Source: JAPOUP01 sp026708635 (GTDB taxonomy: Bacteria; Pseudomonadota; Alphaproteobacteria; Rhodobacterales; Rhodobacteraceae). From it: 64,000 nucleotides of DNA. The stretch lies in the NCBI GenBank assembly GCA_965200115.1, contig OZ241336.1, positions 1,116,001 to 1,180,000 on the forward strand, written 5' to 3'. Positions 43,924 to 51,746 of the stretch are shown piece after piece (positions within the stretch are counted from its first letter, which is position 1; every line of letters begins with the position of its first letter). The position numbers and the translations under genes are program-made. The notes below the pieces were generated by a model. The model was not told the DNA's origin. It was given only the letters and a program-made list of their open reading frames with translations, and did not search any database.

Positions 43924-44276
43924 TCCTTACCTCGCCTTCCTGATCCCGCCCAAGGGAACTTCGCCGCGCCCCGGGCTGCAGACAGGCGTCGCAGACGCCA
44001 TTCCGCAAAATGTATAGGCCCCCATGGACGCAACGCGTTGATGGAGGGCGATCCCGGGAACGGTCCCGGGACCGGAAGACCGACGCTTCCGGAATGCGGA
44101 CACGAGTTATGCGCACCCTTGCCCAATGTCAAGCCACCCCGAGCGGTGCCGTTGGGGAAGTCCCTTTCAGACGCGGATCGCATTCGAGAGAGACCGCGGG
44201 GGCCATGCGCCGCCACGTGACGCACAACCGGTTTCAGGCCGATTTCCGCGAGCTGACCGCAGCCATCTTCGGGTTA

Positions 44277-44284
44277 CTCGGGGA
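44277..44284. repeat. 8-bp target site duplication, left (CTCGGGGA)
   Basis: Identical to 45954-45961. IS66 elements generate 8-bp duplications, so this confirms the element boundary. Confidence 0.93.
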
Positions 44285-45953
44285 GTAACTGTTCAGGTTC
44301 TTTCCCGGCCGACAATCGTTATCCGCCGGCATTCCGTTTGACAATGCGCGCCGCTTCTTCCATAAGCCCGCCAACCAAGACGGCTGAAGCCGCGGTGACA
44401 GGCAGCGGACAGGGCAGGCGGGCATCCCGTGTCAGGAACGATCGACGATCTTGAGTCATTGGCCAACCGGGTCTCCGACCTGACGGCGGCCCTCGCGGAG
44501 CGCGATGCCGTGATCGCCGGGCTCCGCGCGACGGTCGCGGCCCAGTCCGGGCGCATCGCGGAGCTGGAGCGCCGCCTCGGGCTCGACAGTTCCAACAGCG
44601 GAAAGCCGCCGTCGAGCGACGGGCTGTCGAAGCCGACGGCGGAGGAGTCGCGTGAGCGGGGGAAGTCCCGCAGGCGGGAGAGTTCCCGGAAGCCTGGCGG
44701 CCAGAGGGGTCACAAGGGCGGCACGCTTGCGCGCTCCACGATCCCCGACCGCGTCGAGGACCACTATCCCGGGGCCTGCGCGGGCTGCGGCGGGGCCCTG
44801 GACGCCGGGACGTCCGTCGGGTCCGCGGCTCGCCAGGTCCATGACCTTCCGGAGCCTCCTCCGCTCGAGGTGACCGAGCACCGCGCGCATCGGTGCGTCT
44901 GCCCCGCCTGCGGCGCGGCAACCCGGGCGGACTTTCCCGAGGGCGTGACGGCGCCGGTCCGGTACGGCCCGCGTCTCGCCGCCCTGGTCGTGTACCTCAA
45001 CACCGCGCAGATGGTCCCGGTGCGGCGGCTGCGGCAGACGCTGATTGACCTGTTCGGCGTGCGTCTGTCGCAGGGCACCGTCGCGGGAATGGTCGCACGG
45101 GCCGCCGAGCGGTTCGCCGGTTCCGCGCTCCACATCCGGGACGCGGTGGCGAAGGCTCCCGTCAAGCACATGGACGAGACCGGCATCCGCGTGCGCGGCA
45201 GCCTCGCCTGGCTGCACGTGGCGTGCACCGGGCTGCTGAGCCACTTCCGCGTGGGCGCGGGCCGGGGCGACGTCATGATGGACGCGACCGGGACCGCCGT
45301 CCACGACCACTGGCGGCCGTACTTCAACATCCCCGGAACCGCGCGGGCCCTCTGCGCCGCCCACATCCTGCGCGAACTCCAGGACCGGGTCGACTTCGGC
45401 GAAGAGGAGTGGGCGGAGAGGATGGGCCGCCTGCTCCGGCGCGCCGTCCACGCCGCCAACCTGTCGGACGGAAAGCCCCTGCCGGCGCGGCTGGCCGACC
45501 TGATCGGGCGGCGCTACGACGGCATCGTGGCCAACGGCATCGCCATGCACGAGTCCCTGCCGCCGCCGGCGCCGCCGGGAAAGCGGGGGCGGAGGAAGCG
45601 GCGACGGGGCCACAACCTGGCCCTGCGGCTGCGGGACAACCGGGAGGGCGTGCTGCGGTTCACCCGCGATCCCGCCGTTCCCGCGACCAACAACGAGGCC
45701 GAGCGGGCGCTGCGCCCCCTCAAGGTCCAGCAGAAGATCTCCGGCAGCTTCCGCAGCGCGGAAGGAGCGCGGAACCAAGCGGTGCTGCGGACCGTGCTGG
45801 ACACGGCCCGCAGGCAGGGCTGGAACCTGCTGGAGACGCTGCTGGCCCCGCCGGACGGGCTTATGAACCGGATCGCAAAGCCGGAGCCAGCTACGGTCCG
45901 CTGACCCCCTCCTTCGAGCCTGCAGCTCCCGGTTTAGGAACCTGAACAGTTAC
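44285..45953 (+). mobile_element. IS66-family insertion sequence (single-ORF type)
   Basis: A 1,669-bp element with terminal inverted repeats of 16 bases (GTAACTGTTCAGGTTC at the left, its complement at the right), starting GTAA and ending TTAC as expected for IS66, flanked by identical 8-bp direct repeats. It carries only the tnpC-type transposase and lacks tnpA/tnpB. The intact ends, target duplication and ORF suggest recent insertion. Confidence 0.95.
44429..45904 (+). CDS. IS66-family transposase (TnpC)
   Basis: A 491-residue transposase. The N-terminal coiled-coil/leucine-rich part ('LANRVSDLTAALAERDAVIAGLRATV') is followed by 'LDSSNSGKPPSSDGL' (typical IS66 N-domain), a zinc-finger-like CxxC pair ('CAGCGG', 'CVCPACG'), the DDE domain with 'KHMDETGIRV' and 'RALCAAHILRELQ', and the C-terminal 'PAVPATNNEAERALRPLKVQQKISGSFRSAEGA' with the catalytic Glu. 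It has full length for a stand-alone IS66 transposase. GC content and Arg use exceed the surrounding genes. Confidence 0.94.
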   Translation: MSGTIDDLESLANRVSDLTAALAERDAVIAGLRATVAAQSGRIAELERRLGLDSSNSGKPPSSDGLSKPTAEESRERGKSRRRESSRKPGGQRGHKGGTLARSTIPDRVEDHYPGACAGCGGALDAGTSVGSAARQVHDLPEPPPLEVTEHRAHRCVCPACGAATRADFPEGVTAPVRYGPRLAALVVYLNTAQMVPVRRLRQTLIDLFGVRLSQGTVAGMVARAAERFAGSALHIRDAVAKAPVKHMDETGIRVRGSLAWLHVACTGLLSHFRVGAGRGDVMMDATGTAVHDHWRPYFNIPGTARALCAAHILRELQDRVDFGEEEWAERMGRLLRRAVHAANLSDGKPLPARLADLIGRRYDGIVANGIAMHESLPPPAPPGKRGRRKRRRGHNLALRLRDNREGVLRFTRDPAVPATNNEAERALRPLKVQQKISGSFRSAEGARNQAVLRTVLDTARRQGWNLLETLLAPPDGLMNRIAKPEPATVR

Positions 45954-45961
45954 CTCGGGGA
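45954..45961. repeat. 8-bp target site duplication, right (CTCGGGGA)
   Basis: The matching half of 44277-44284. Confidence 0.93.
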
Positions 45962-46208
45962 AACCCTTTCCCGGGAGCGGGAGGCCATCGCGGAAACCGT
46001 CACCGACGGTTTCCGGGTCGTCACCCGTGACCGGTCCCTGTCGGATAACGACCGACGAGCGGGACCGAGTGCGTCCGACGATGCGGCGACGCCCGAATCA
46101 GGCCCGGAAGCAAGGTCGAATCCAGCATACCGGGTATAGCCGCAGGCGTAATCCCATCGTCCGGAAGTCCGGCCATCAGCGCCATACGAAACACTCCCGG
46201 CCCGGAGA

Positions 46209-46913
46209 TCAATGCCCGAAATAAGCCGCCGCGAGCGTCTCATCGTCCGAGAGCTCGTCATGGGTACCCTGCGCGGTGACACGGCCGCTCTCAAGAACAT
46301 AGATCCTGTCCGAAAGCGAAAGCGCGAAATTGGCGTTCTGCTCAGCGATCAGTATCGTCAGCCCGAATTCGCCGCGCAGCCGTCTGAGCGCCTCGGCGAT
46401 CTCGTTGCACACTCTGGGCGCAAGACCGATTGTCGGCTCGTCAACAAACAGCAGCCTCGGTGACGTCATCAGTGCCCGCCCAAGCGAAACCATCTGGCGT
46501 TCGCCGCCCGATTGGGTCGAGGTCTCCTGCCCCTCCCGTTCCTTCAGCCGCGGGAAAAGCGCGTGAACCATTTCCAAATTGTTCCGGATATCCTCCCGAG
46601 CGGTGTAGGCGCCGACCAGCAGGTTGTCCCGAACGGTCATGTACGGGAAGAGATTGAAACGCTCCGGCGCATAGCCAACGCCGCGGCGAACGATGGTCGA
46701 CGTACCCATACCGATGAGCGACTCTCCCTCCAGCCTTACGTCTCCCTGGGTCCGTGTCAGTCCCATCACGCTGTCAAAGAGCGTCGATTTACCGGCTCCG
46801 TTGGCGCCGATCACGGCGATTATGTCACCCTGATCGGCCTCCAGCGAGACCCCGAAAAGCGCCTGGGCCCGGCCATAGAACGCCGAAAGTCCGTCTATCT
46901 CCAGATACGCCAT
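46209..46913 (-). CDS. branched-chain-amino-acid-type ABC transporter ATPase (LivF family)
   Basis: A 234-residue ATP-binding subunit: Walker A 'GANGAGKST', signature 'QSGGERQM', Walker B 'RLLFVDEPTIGL', and the LivF-like ending 'AEQNANFALSLSDRIYVLESGRV'. It pairs with the LivG-type ATPase to drive import by the two membrane subunits. The ATG immediately follows the upstream stop. It is the last gene of a five-gene transporter operon whose promoter carries the same operator as the microcompartment operon. The substrate is therefore likely the microcompartment pathway substrate rather than leucine (inference). Confidence 0.94.
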   Translation of the reverse strand: MAYLEIDGLSAFYGRAQALFGVSLEADQGDIIAVIGANGAGKSTLFDSVMGLTRTQGDVRLEGESLIGMGTSTIVRRGVGYAPERFNLFPYMTVRDNLLVGAYTAREDIRNNLEMVHALFPRLKEREGQETSTQSGGERQMVSLGRALMTSPRLLFVDEPTIGLAPRVCNEIAEALRRLRGEFGLTILIAEQNANFALSLSDRIYVLESGRVTAQGTHDELSDDETLAAAYFGH

Positions 46914-47645
46914 TCAGGACGTCCCCAGATAGGACGCGCGCACCCGCGGATTCTTGATGACATCCAGATACGGCCCCTCGGCCACCTTCGCCCCGCGGTC
47001 AATCGCGATGGCTCGGTCTATGAGCGGCTCCAGAGCTTTTAGATCATGGCTCACTATCAGAAACGTCATGCCATCGGCGCGCAGGGACTGGACGAGTTCC
47101 GCGATCACGGAGATCTCGGCGGCGGTGAGGCCGGCGAAAACCTCGTCGAGCAGCATGAGCCGCGGTTCGGTCGCCAACGTGCGCGCCATCTCCAGTTTCC
47201 GCAGGTTTCCCATGGAGAGTTCCGAAGGCTTCCGGTCAAGATCCCCCTTGGCGAACCCCACCGAAAGCGCCAGTTCCACCTCGCGCTGACGGTCCCCGGA
47301 ACGTGTGATCATCTCCCAGATACTGTCAGGCATCTGTCCCACGCGGACGTTTTCGGCCACCGTGAGATCCGGGAACGGCCGCGGCACCTGATAGGTTCGG
47401 CAGACGCCCCGGCGGATCCTGGCCGACGTCGAAAGCCCCGAGATTTCCTCGCCGTCAAGACCTATCGTGCCTGAGGTCTGGCGATGCTCGCCCATGATCT
47501 GGCTGAATACCGTGGTTTTACCCGCCCCGTTCGGCCCGATCAGGCCAACGGATTCGCCGGGATCGATCCTGAAACTTAGATCATCGGTGGCCAGAAGTCC
47601 GCCAAATCTCTTGACGAGTCCGGTCACCGCCAGCGAGACGCTCAT
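46914..47645 (-). CDS. branched-chain-amino-acid-type ABC transporter ATPase (LivG family)
   Basis: A 243-residue ATPase subunit with Walker A 'GPNGAGKTT', 'ELSMGNLRKLEMARTLA' (signature region, degenerate as is common in LivG relatives), Walker B 'RLMLLDEVFAGL', and switch 'VSHDLKALE'. The family ending 'IAIDRGAKVAEGP' is typical. Its ATG overlaps the LivM-type stop as ATGA. The canonical LSGGQ is replaced by LSMGN, similar to LivG homologues. Confidence 0.93.
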   Translation of the reverse strand: MSVSLAVTGLVKRFGGLLATDDLSFRIDPGESVGLIGPNGAGKTTVFSQIMGEHRQTSGTIGLDGEEISGLSTSARIRRGVCRTYQVPRPFPDLTVAENVRVGQMPDSIWEMITRSGDRQREVELALSVGFAKGDLDRKPSELSMGNLRKLEMARTLATEPRLMLLDEVFAGLTAAEISVIAELVQSLRADGMTFLIVSHDLKALEPLIDRAIAIDRGAKVAEGPYLDVIKNPRVRASYLGTS

Positions 47646-48583
47646 CGCGGTCGCACCAATCGGCCCAGACCCGCCTCGAAAAGGGCGATGATTCCCTTCG
47701 GTTGGTACATGTATATCAACAGCGCCATTCCCCCATAGACGAAATAGCGCTCCGCGCCCGGCAGGTAGGGACGCAGGAATTCCAGCAGGAAGGTCAGGAA
47801 AAACGCCCCGATCAAGGGGCCGACAACAGTGCCGGCGCCTCCGATGAGCGCGGCGACGATTATCGTGAACAGGAAGTTGATGTCAAACAGCGCCCGTGGC
47901 GCGATCGAGCCCAGATAGTGGATGTAGAACGCGCCGCCCAGACCCGCGATGAAGGCCGAGGTAATGAAGGCGAACGTCTTCAGGCGCGTGACCGACAGGC
48001 CGGATCCCCGAACGCTCTCCTCGTTCATTCCGATCGCCGCCAGCGCGATGCCAAGACGCGTGCGCATCAGCAGCCACATGGAAATCGCGATGGCGAGCAT
48101 CAGCGCGGTGGACAGGTAGAAGCCGTTGACCGCGCCGCGTGTCAGCGTCGGCAGGCCCGACATGCCGCGCGTGCCGCCCGTCAGATCCGGACGGATGACC
48201 TGAACAAGCTGGTACATCAGTTCCATGAACGCCAGCGTCACCAAGGCGAAATAGCTGCCCTTGATACGCAGGGCCGGCAAGAGAACGATCAAGCCACCCA
48301 CCATCGTGGCGACCACCGCCAGCGGAATCGATATCTCGACCGGGACGTCGAAGCGCTTGGTCAGGATCGCGGTGGTATAGGCTCCGATTCCGATCAGGAA
48401 AGGGTGACCGAAGCTCACGTATCCGGTGCGCCCCGACAGCACATCCCATGAGATCGCGAATATCGCCAGATAGTTCGCGAAAATCATCGTCCGGAGCGTG
48501 CCATTGCCAACCAGATACGGCAAAAGCAGCATCCCGAGGACCAACGCCGCCCATAGGGCAAGATGATGCCAGCGCAGCCGCAC
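47642..48583 (-). CDS. branched-chain-amino-acid-type ABC transporter permease (LivM family)
   Basis: A 313-residue inner-membrane permease with about nine hydrophobic segments. The LivM motifs 'ISWDVLSGRTGYVSFGHPFLIGIGAYTTAIL' and 'GIALAAIGMNEESVRGSGLSVTRLKTFAFITSAFIAGLGGAFY' are clear; the second contains the cytoplasmic EAA-like coupling loop. It starts with GTG directly after the LivH-type stop and overlaps the LivG-type start by 4 bases. Confidence 0.93.
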   Translation of the reverse strand: MRLRWHHLALWAALVLGMLLLPYLVGNGTLRTMIFANYLAIFAISWDVLSGRTGYVSFGHPFLIGIGAYTTAILTKRFDVPVEISIPLAVVATMVGGLIVLLPALRIKGSYFALVTLAFMELMYQLVQVIRPDLTGGTRGMSGLPTLTRGAVNGFYLSTALMLAIAISMWLLMRTRLGIALAAIGMNEESVRGSGLSVTRLKTFAFITSAFIAGLGGAFYIHYLGSIAPRALFDINFLFTIIVAALIGGAGTVVGPLIGAFFLTFLLEFLRPYLPGAERYFVYGGMALLIYMYQPKGIIALFEAGLGRLVRPR

Positions 48584-49435
48584 CTAGATCTCCTCCCGCC
48601 CGAAAAGTCCCCGGGGGCGCAGGACAAGAACGCCGATGATCAGAAGCATCGTGACCACGCCCCGCAGTTCAGGCGCTATCAGGGCCGAAACGGTGATCTC
48701 CATGAAACCGACGATATGCGCGACCACAAGCGTACCGATGATCGAGCCAATCCCGCCAACGATGACCACGGCTACGGAAATGATAAGCGGCGCGACCCAC
48801 ATTCCCGGATAGAGCTGGGTATAGCTGGCGAAGAAAACCCCGCCCAACGCGCCGAGCGCCCCTGAGATCATCCAGGTGATGGCGTTAATCCGGTCGGAGT
48901 CGATCCCGGAGATCACCGCCCCCCTGGCGTCCATCGAAACCGCCTGCATCGCGCGACCCGTATGCGTGAAACGAACGAAACAGTAGAGACCGAGCAGAAT
49001 GATCCAGCTGGCGACGGCGGCCAGCAGATTTGAATAGGGCACGGTGGCACCCGCCAGCCGCTCCACCCCGGGCACGATCGGTAAAAGGATTTTGGAGCTG
49101 TCACCGAAGACCAGAACGACACCCGCCTGCAGTACGACCGCGAGTATCAGTGTCGAAATCTCCACCGCGACATGCCCGCCGCCCAGAGGTTTCACGATCA
49201 AACGGAACTTCGCCAGCCCCATGGCGCAGCCGACGACCGCGGCAAGCGCCAGGCCAGCGGCCGCGGGAAACCCGAGCGTCTGGGAAAAATGGAAATACGT
49301 ATAGCCGCCGATCAGAAGGTAGGCGCCGTAGGCAAGATCCAGAACGCGGCCGACGCTGAAGATCAACGTAAAGCCCATGGCGATCAGGGCGTAGAGACCG
49401 CTCAGCAGAAAGCCCTGGATCAGGATCTGTAGCAT
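48584..49435 (-). CDS. branched-chain-amino-acid-type ABC transporter permease (LivH family)
   Basis: A 283-residue permease with eight or so membrane segments: 'LLSGLYALIAMGFTLIFSVGRVLDLAYGAYLLIGGY', 'GRAMQAVSMDARGAVISGIDSDRINAITWMISGALGALGGV' (coupling loop) and 'IISVAVVIVGGIGSIIGTLVVAHIVGFMEI'. Forms the channel together with the LivM-type subunit. It is separated from the binding-protein gene by 235 bases that include a stem-loop. Confidence 0.94.
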   Translation of the reverse strand: MLQILIQGFLLSGLYALIAMGFTLIFSVGRVLDLAYGAYLLIGGYTYFHFSQTLGFPAAAGLALAAVVGCAMGLAKFRLIVKPLGGGHVAVEISTLILAVVLQAGVVLVFGDSSKILLPIVPGVERLAGATVPYSNLLAAVASWIILLGLYCFVRFTHTGRAMQAVSMDARGAVISGIDSDRINAITWMISGALGALGGVFFASYTQLYPGMWVAPLIISVAVVIVGGIGSIIGTLVVAHIVGFMEITVSALIAPELRGVVTMLLIIGVLVLRPRGLFGREEI

Positions 49436-49639
49436 GCGGTGCCCTATACCCTCAAGGAACCGTGCCGGAACCGGACTTTCGGCCCCGCCGGCGCCAGTCG
49501 CCCGGCCAACGACACCTTTCCCTGTCGGACCGACGGCAGCCCAGGAGGCCGGGCCGGAATCGCCGGCACGGCGGATGGTCCGAACGTCAGATCCCGTATC
49601 GAAGGTTTCGCGGCGGGACCGAAGACCTTAGGGCCGGCC

Positions 49640-49656
49640 GGCGGGAGTTTCCCGCC
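49640..49656 (-). terminator. stem-loop after ABC binding-protein gene
   Basis: GGCGGGA and TCCCGCC pair across a 3-base loop, 14 bases beyond the binding-protein stop. As in the two TRAP operons, a hairpin separates the receptor from the permeases. No strong U tract. Confidence 0.5.
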
Positions 49657-49670
49657 AGCCGTCGCATGCG

Positions 49671-50963
49671 TCACTTGACGGGCACCCAACTGGGAACCGA
49701 AAAGTCCATGTTGGCGTATTCCGGCGGGTAGACGACACCGACGGAGCCGTCCTCCTGCCACTGGACGACAACCATTGATGGCTGTGCGAAATCATAGGGT
49801 GGCTCCAGGTCGAACAGCGCGTTGTGCGGATAGGTGCGCTGCGTGACGGGCTCGATCTGGTCACGCCCCCAGAAGCCATAGCGCAGCCACAGCTTGCCGT
49901 CTTTCTCCAGCTTCAGATCCTGCCTCTCCATTGCCGCGGCCCAGGCCGAAACATCTCCAAAACCTCCGGCCTCCTCAGCCGCGGCCATTGCCTGCTTGAG
50001 CCCGTGATAGGCGTTGAAGCCATTGAAATGCGGAAGCTTCGGCCGGGAGTCATACCTTGCCTGATAGGTATCCACGAATTCCTGGCTGACCGGATCAAGC
50101 TCGAATCCCACGGACGGGATCGGCGAAAGGGTGGAAATGCCGCCACCCGCCCCGCCGGTATCGTCCCAGTATTCGAGGCCGAGCGCCGACACGTTCACGC
50201 CGGTCATCGGCATGGGAACCTGAAGCTTCACGTACTGGGAGGAAATCACCTGCGAGTTCACCGAACTGACCTGGTATATGAAATCCGCGCCACTCGCCTG
50301 GGCCTTGGAAAAGATCGGGGCGAAGTCAACGGTCCCGATATCGTAAACGATGGTGTCCTTGACCTCGATTCCCGCGACGGGAGCGAGCGCGTCGGTCACC
50401 AGGCCGGTGATCGCACCGCCGAACGCGGTGTCCTCGGCGAGGATCACCACGCTTTCCCAGCCCATCCGGGCTTTCAGTACGTCAGCGCCGAAGTTGATGT
50501 ACAGCGTCGCCAGCGCCTCGTCAGAGGCGATGTTCATGAAGTAGGGCTCCATCAGCTCCGGCTCTTCAACCACCATATCGATAATGCCGATATAGCTGGT
50601 CCAGGTGTCCAGTGTTGGAATGCGGTATTCCTGCATTCTGGGCAACCAGCCAAGCGACACGTCGTCGATGGAGCCGGAAATGATAAAGTCAACCTCCTCG
50701 GTCTCCGCCAGGTATTCGTATGCCTTGATTCCCTCCGTGACGTCCTCGCCGGTGTCCGCCGTGACCAGGGAGATCCGCTGGCCCATCACTCCACCCGCGG
50801 CGTTGAGTTCGTCGATGGCGATTTCGGCTCCCCGCAGGGTGGAAAGACCGGTATCCGAACTGAGCGAGCCGATAAAGCCCACCTTGATCTGCGCACCGGC
50901 GGACATGGCGACCGCCAGGGTACCGACAAGCGTGGCGCCGAAGACAGATATTCCGCGAAACAT
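49671..50963 (-). CDS. ABC transporter substrate-binding protein (LivJ/amide family, type I fold)
   Basis: A periplasmic receptor of 430 residues with a Sec signal (MFRGISVFGATLVGTLAVAMSAGAQ). 'KVGFIGSLSSDTGLSTLRGAEIAIDELNAAGGVMGQRISLV' is the classic N-lobe of Leu/Ile/Val/amide-binding proteins. The ATG at 50963 follows an excellent Shine-Dalgarno (AGGAGGTGAT); the frame to 51137 runs through the operator and is not coding. The palindrome at 51013-51029 lies 50 bases upstream. It is larger than LivJ (about 345 mature), closer to urea/amide- or aromatic-type receptors. The ligand is probably the amine or amino compound metabolised by the adjacent microcompartment (inference). Confidence 0.93.
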   Translation of the reverse strand: MFRGISVFGATLVGTLAVAMSAGAQIKVGFIGSLSSDTGLSTLRGAEIAIDELNAAGGVMGQRISLVTADTGEDVTEGIKAYEYLAETEEVDFIISGSIDDVSLGWLPRMQEYRIPTLDTWTSYIGIIDMVVEEPELMEPYFMNIASDEALATLYINFGADVLKARMGWESVVILAEDTAFGGAITGLVTDALAPVAGIEVKDTIVYDIGTVDFAPIFSKAQASGADFIYQVSSVNSQVISSQYVKLQVPMPMTGVNVSALGLEYWDDTGGAGGGISTLSPIPSVGFELDPVSQEFVDTYQARYDSRPKLPHFNGFNAYHGLKQAMAAAEEAGGFGDVSAWAAAMERQDLKLEKDGKLWLRYGFWGRDQIEPVTQRTYPHNALFDLEPPYDFAQPSMVVVQWQEDGSVGVVYPPEYANMDFSVPSWVPVK

Positions 50964-51341
50964 TGTATCACCTCCTATGGTTTGGAGACGGGACCTTACC
51001 GTCTCCCGCCAACTGTATACTGTATACAGAAACAAACGCGCGCCCATAAAGTCAATCGGAATCACCGGCGGCCGCCATGACCGCTGGAGTCCCGCATTCC
51101 AAAACGCTCCCGCCCGACGGCCATCCGGCCAAAACAAGCAAATCCAGGTGAATTCGACGTACCGCCCGTTGCGCTGGATTGAGTCCTCTTTCCGAAACCG
51201 GCGTCCTCATACAGGTGAACACCACGTTCGCCGACGCCCGGCCGATACGGACCATTCAGATGGCGTCCACCGCATTGCGGGATTCCCGGCGATACCTCGG
51301 AACGGTTACCCCACCCGAACACGTTCCGGCGAAACTCCGGC
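50964..51341. other. promoter region of transporter operon
   Basis: Lies between the end of the ridA-type gene and the binding-protein gene. It holds the operator at 51013-51029; the remaining 300 bases show no convincing gene. The BMC operon may end here, with the transporter started from its own promoter. Confidence 0.55.
51013..51029. promoter_or_regulatory. operator palindrome upstream of transporter operon
   Basis: CTGTATACTGTATACAG is a perfect 17-bp palindrome around a central T. Its 15-bp core TGTATACTGTATACA recurs at 58167-58181 (central base A) in the divergent FAD oxidase/BMC region. The shape fits a dimeric GntR/FadR-type repressor, but the regulator is not encoded in the window. 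Confidence 0.8.
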
Positions 51342-51746
51342 TCAGGATATGGATGCGCCAAGCGATTCATGGATTATCGCATCGACGTCGATCTCAACCA
51401 TCATTCCCGGCTGCGTCAGGCCCGCCTGAACACCCGTCAGCACGGGATCCACGCCGCTGAACGCCTCACCATGGGCGCGGATGAATCCACCCGCGTGATC
51501 CATGTCCGTCAGGTACGCCCGCGTGCGGACGACATGACGCATTTCGGCGCCAACCCGTCGGAGCGCGTCCTCGATGCGCGAGAGGATAAATACCGACTGG
51601 GCGTAACAGTCACCCGGCGCGTGCAGCTTGCCGGACGGCTCAACGGCGGTGGTTCCGGCGACATAGACGAAAGGTCCGACCCTTTTCGCGCGGGAATAGC
51701 CGCCGACCTCCTCGAAGCGCCCGCCGGAGCCGAACTTACGGATCAT
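51342..51746 (-). CDS. RidA-family enamine/imine deaminase
   Basis: A 134-residue RidA/YjgF/TdcF-type protein hydrolysing reactive enamines and imines released by PLP or flavin enzymes. 'VYVAGTTAVEPSGKLHAPGDCYAQSVFILSRIEDALRRVGAEMRHVVRTRAYLTDM' is typical, with the catalytic Arg in 'VRTRAYL' and the C-terminal Glu in 'MMVEIDVDAII'. It is the last gene of the microcompartment operon, joined to the preceding gene by an ATGA overlap. Its presence suggests that an imine or 2-aminoacrylate-like intermediate arises in this pathway. Confidence 0.93.
   Translation of the reverse strand: MIRKFGSGGRFEEVGGYSRAKRVGPFVYVAGTTAVEPSGKLHAPGDCYAQSVFILSRIEDALRRVGAEMRHVVRTRAYLTDMDHAGGFIRAHGEAFSGVDPVLTGVQAGLTQPGMMVEIDVDAIIHESLGASIS

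Larger units (their letters stand above)
44205..46139 (+). pseudogene. transposase C-terminal remnant interrupted by IS66 element
   Basis: Removing the IS66 element and one 8-bp target copy joins 44205-44284 to 45962-46139 in one open frame of 85 codons. The translation 'HVTHNRFQADFRELTAAIFGLLGE' + 'TLSREREAIAETVTDGFRVV' resembles the C-terminus of IS630-group DDE transposases, where 'VTDNFRVI' is common. The N-terminal catalytic part is absent, so it was already a fragment before the IS66 insertion. The identification rests on remembered family consensus and is moderate. Confidence 0.55.

Noticed and set aside
43924..44204. Possible 4.5S SRP RNA next to ffh
   Set aside because: No GGTGC...GGAAGCAGCC-like domain IV hairpin was visible; only an imperfect GC-rich stretch.
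44456..45778. 440-codon minus-strand frame
   Set aside because: Complement of the IS66 transposase; high-GC codon bias leaves antisense frames open.
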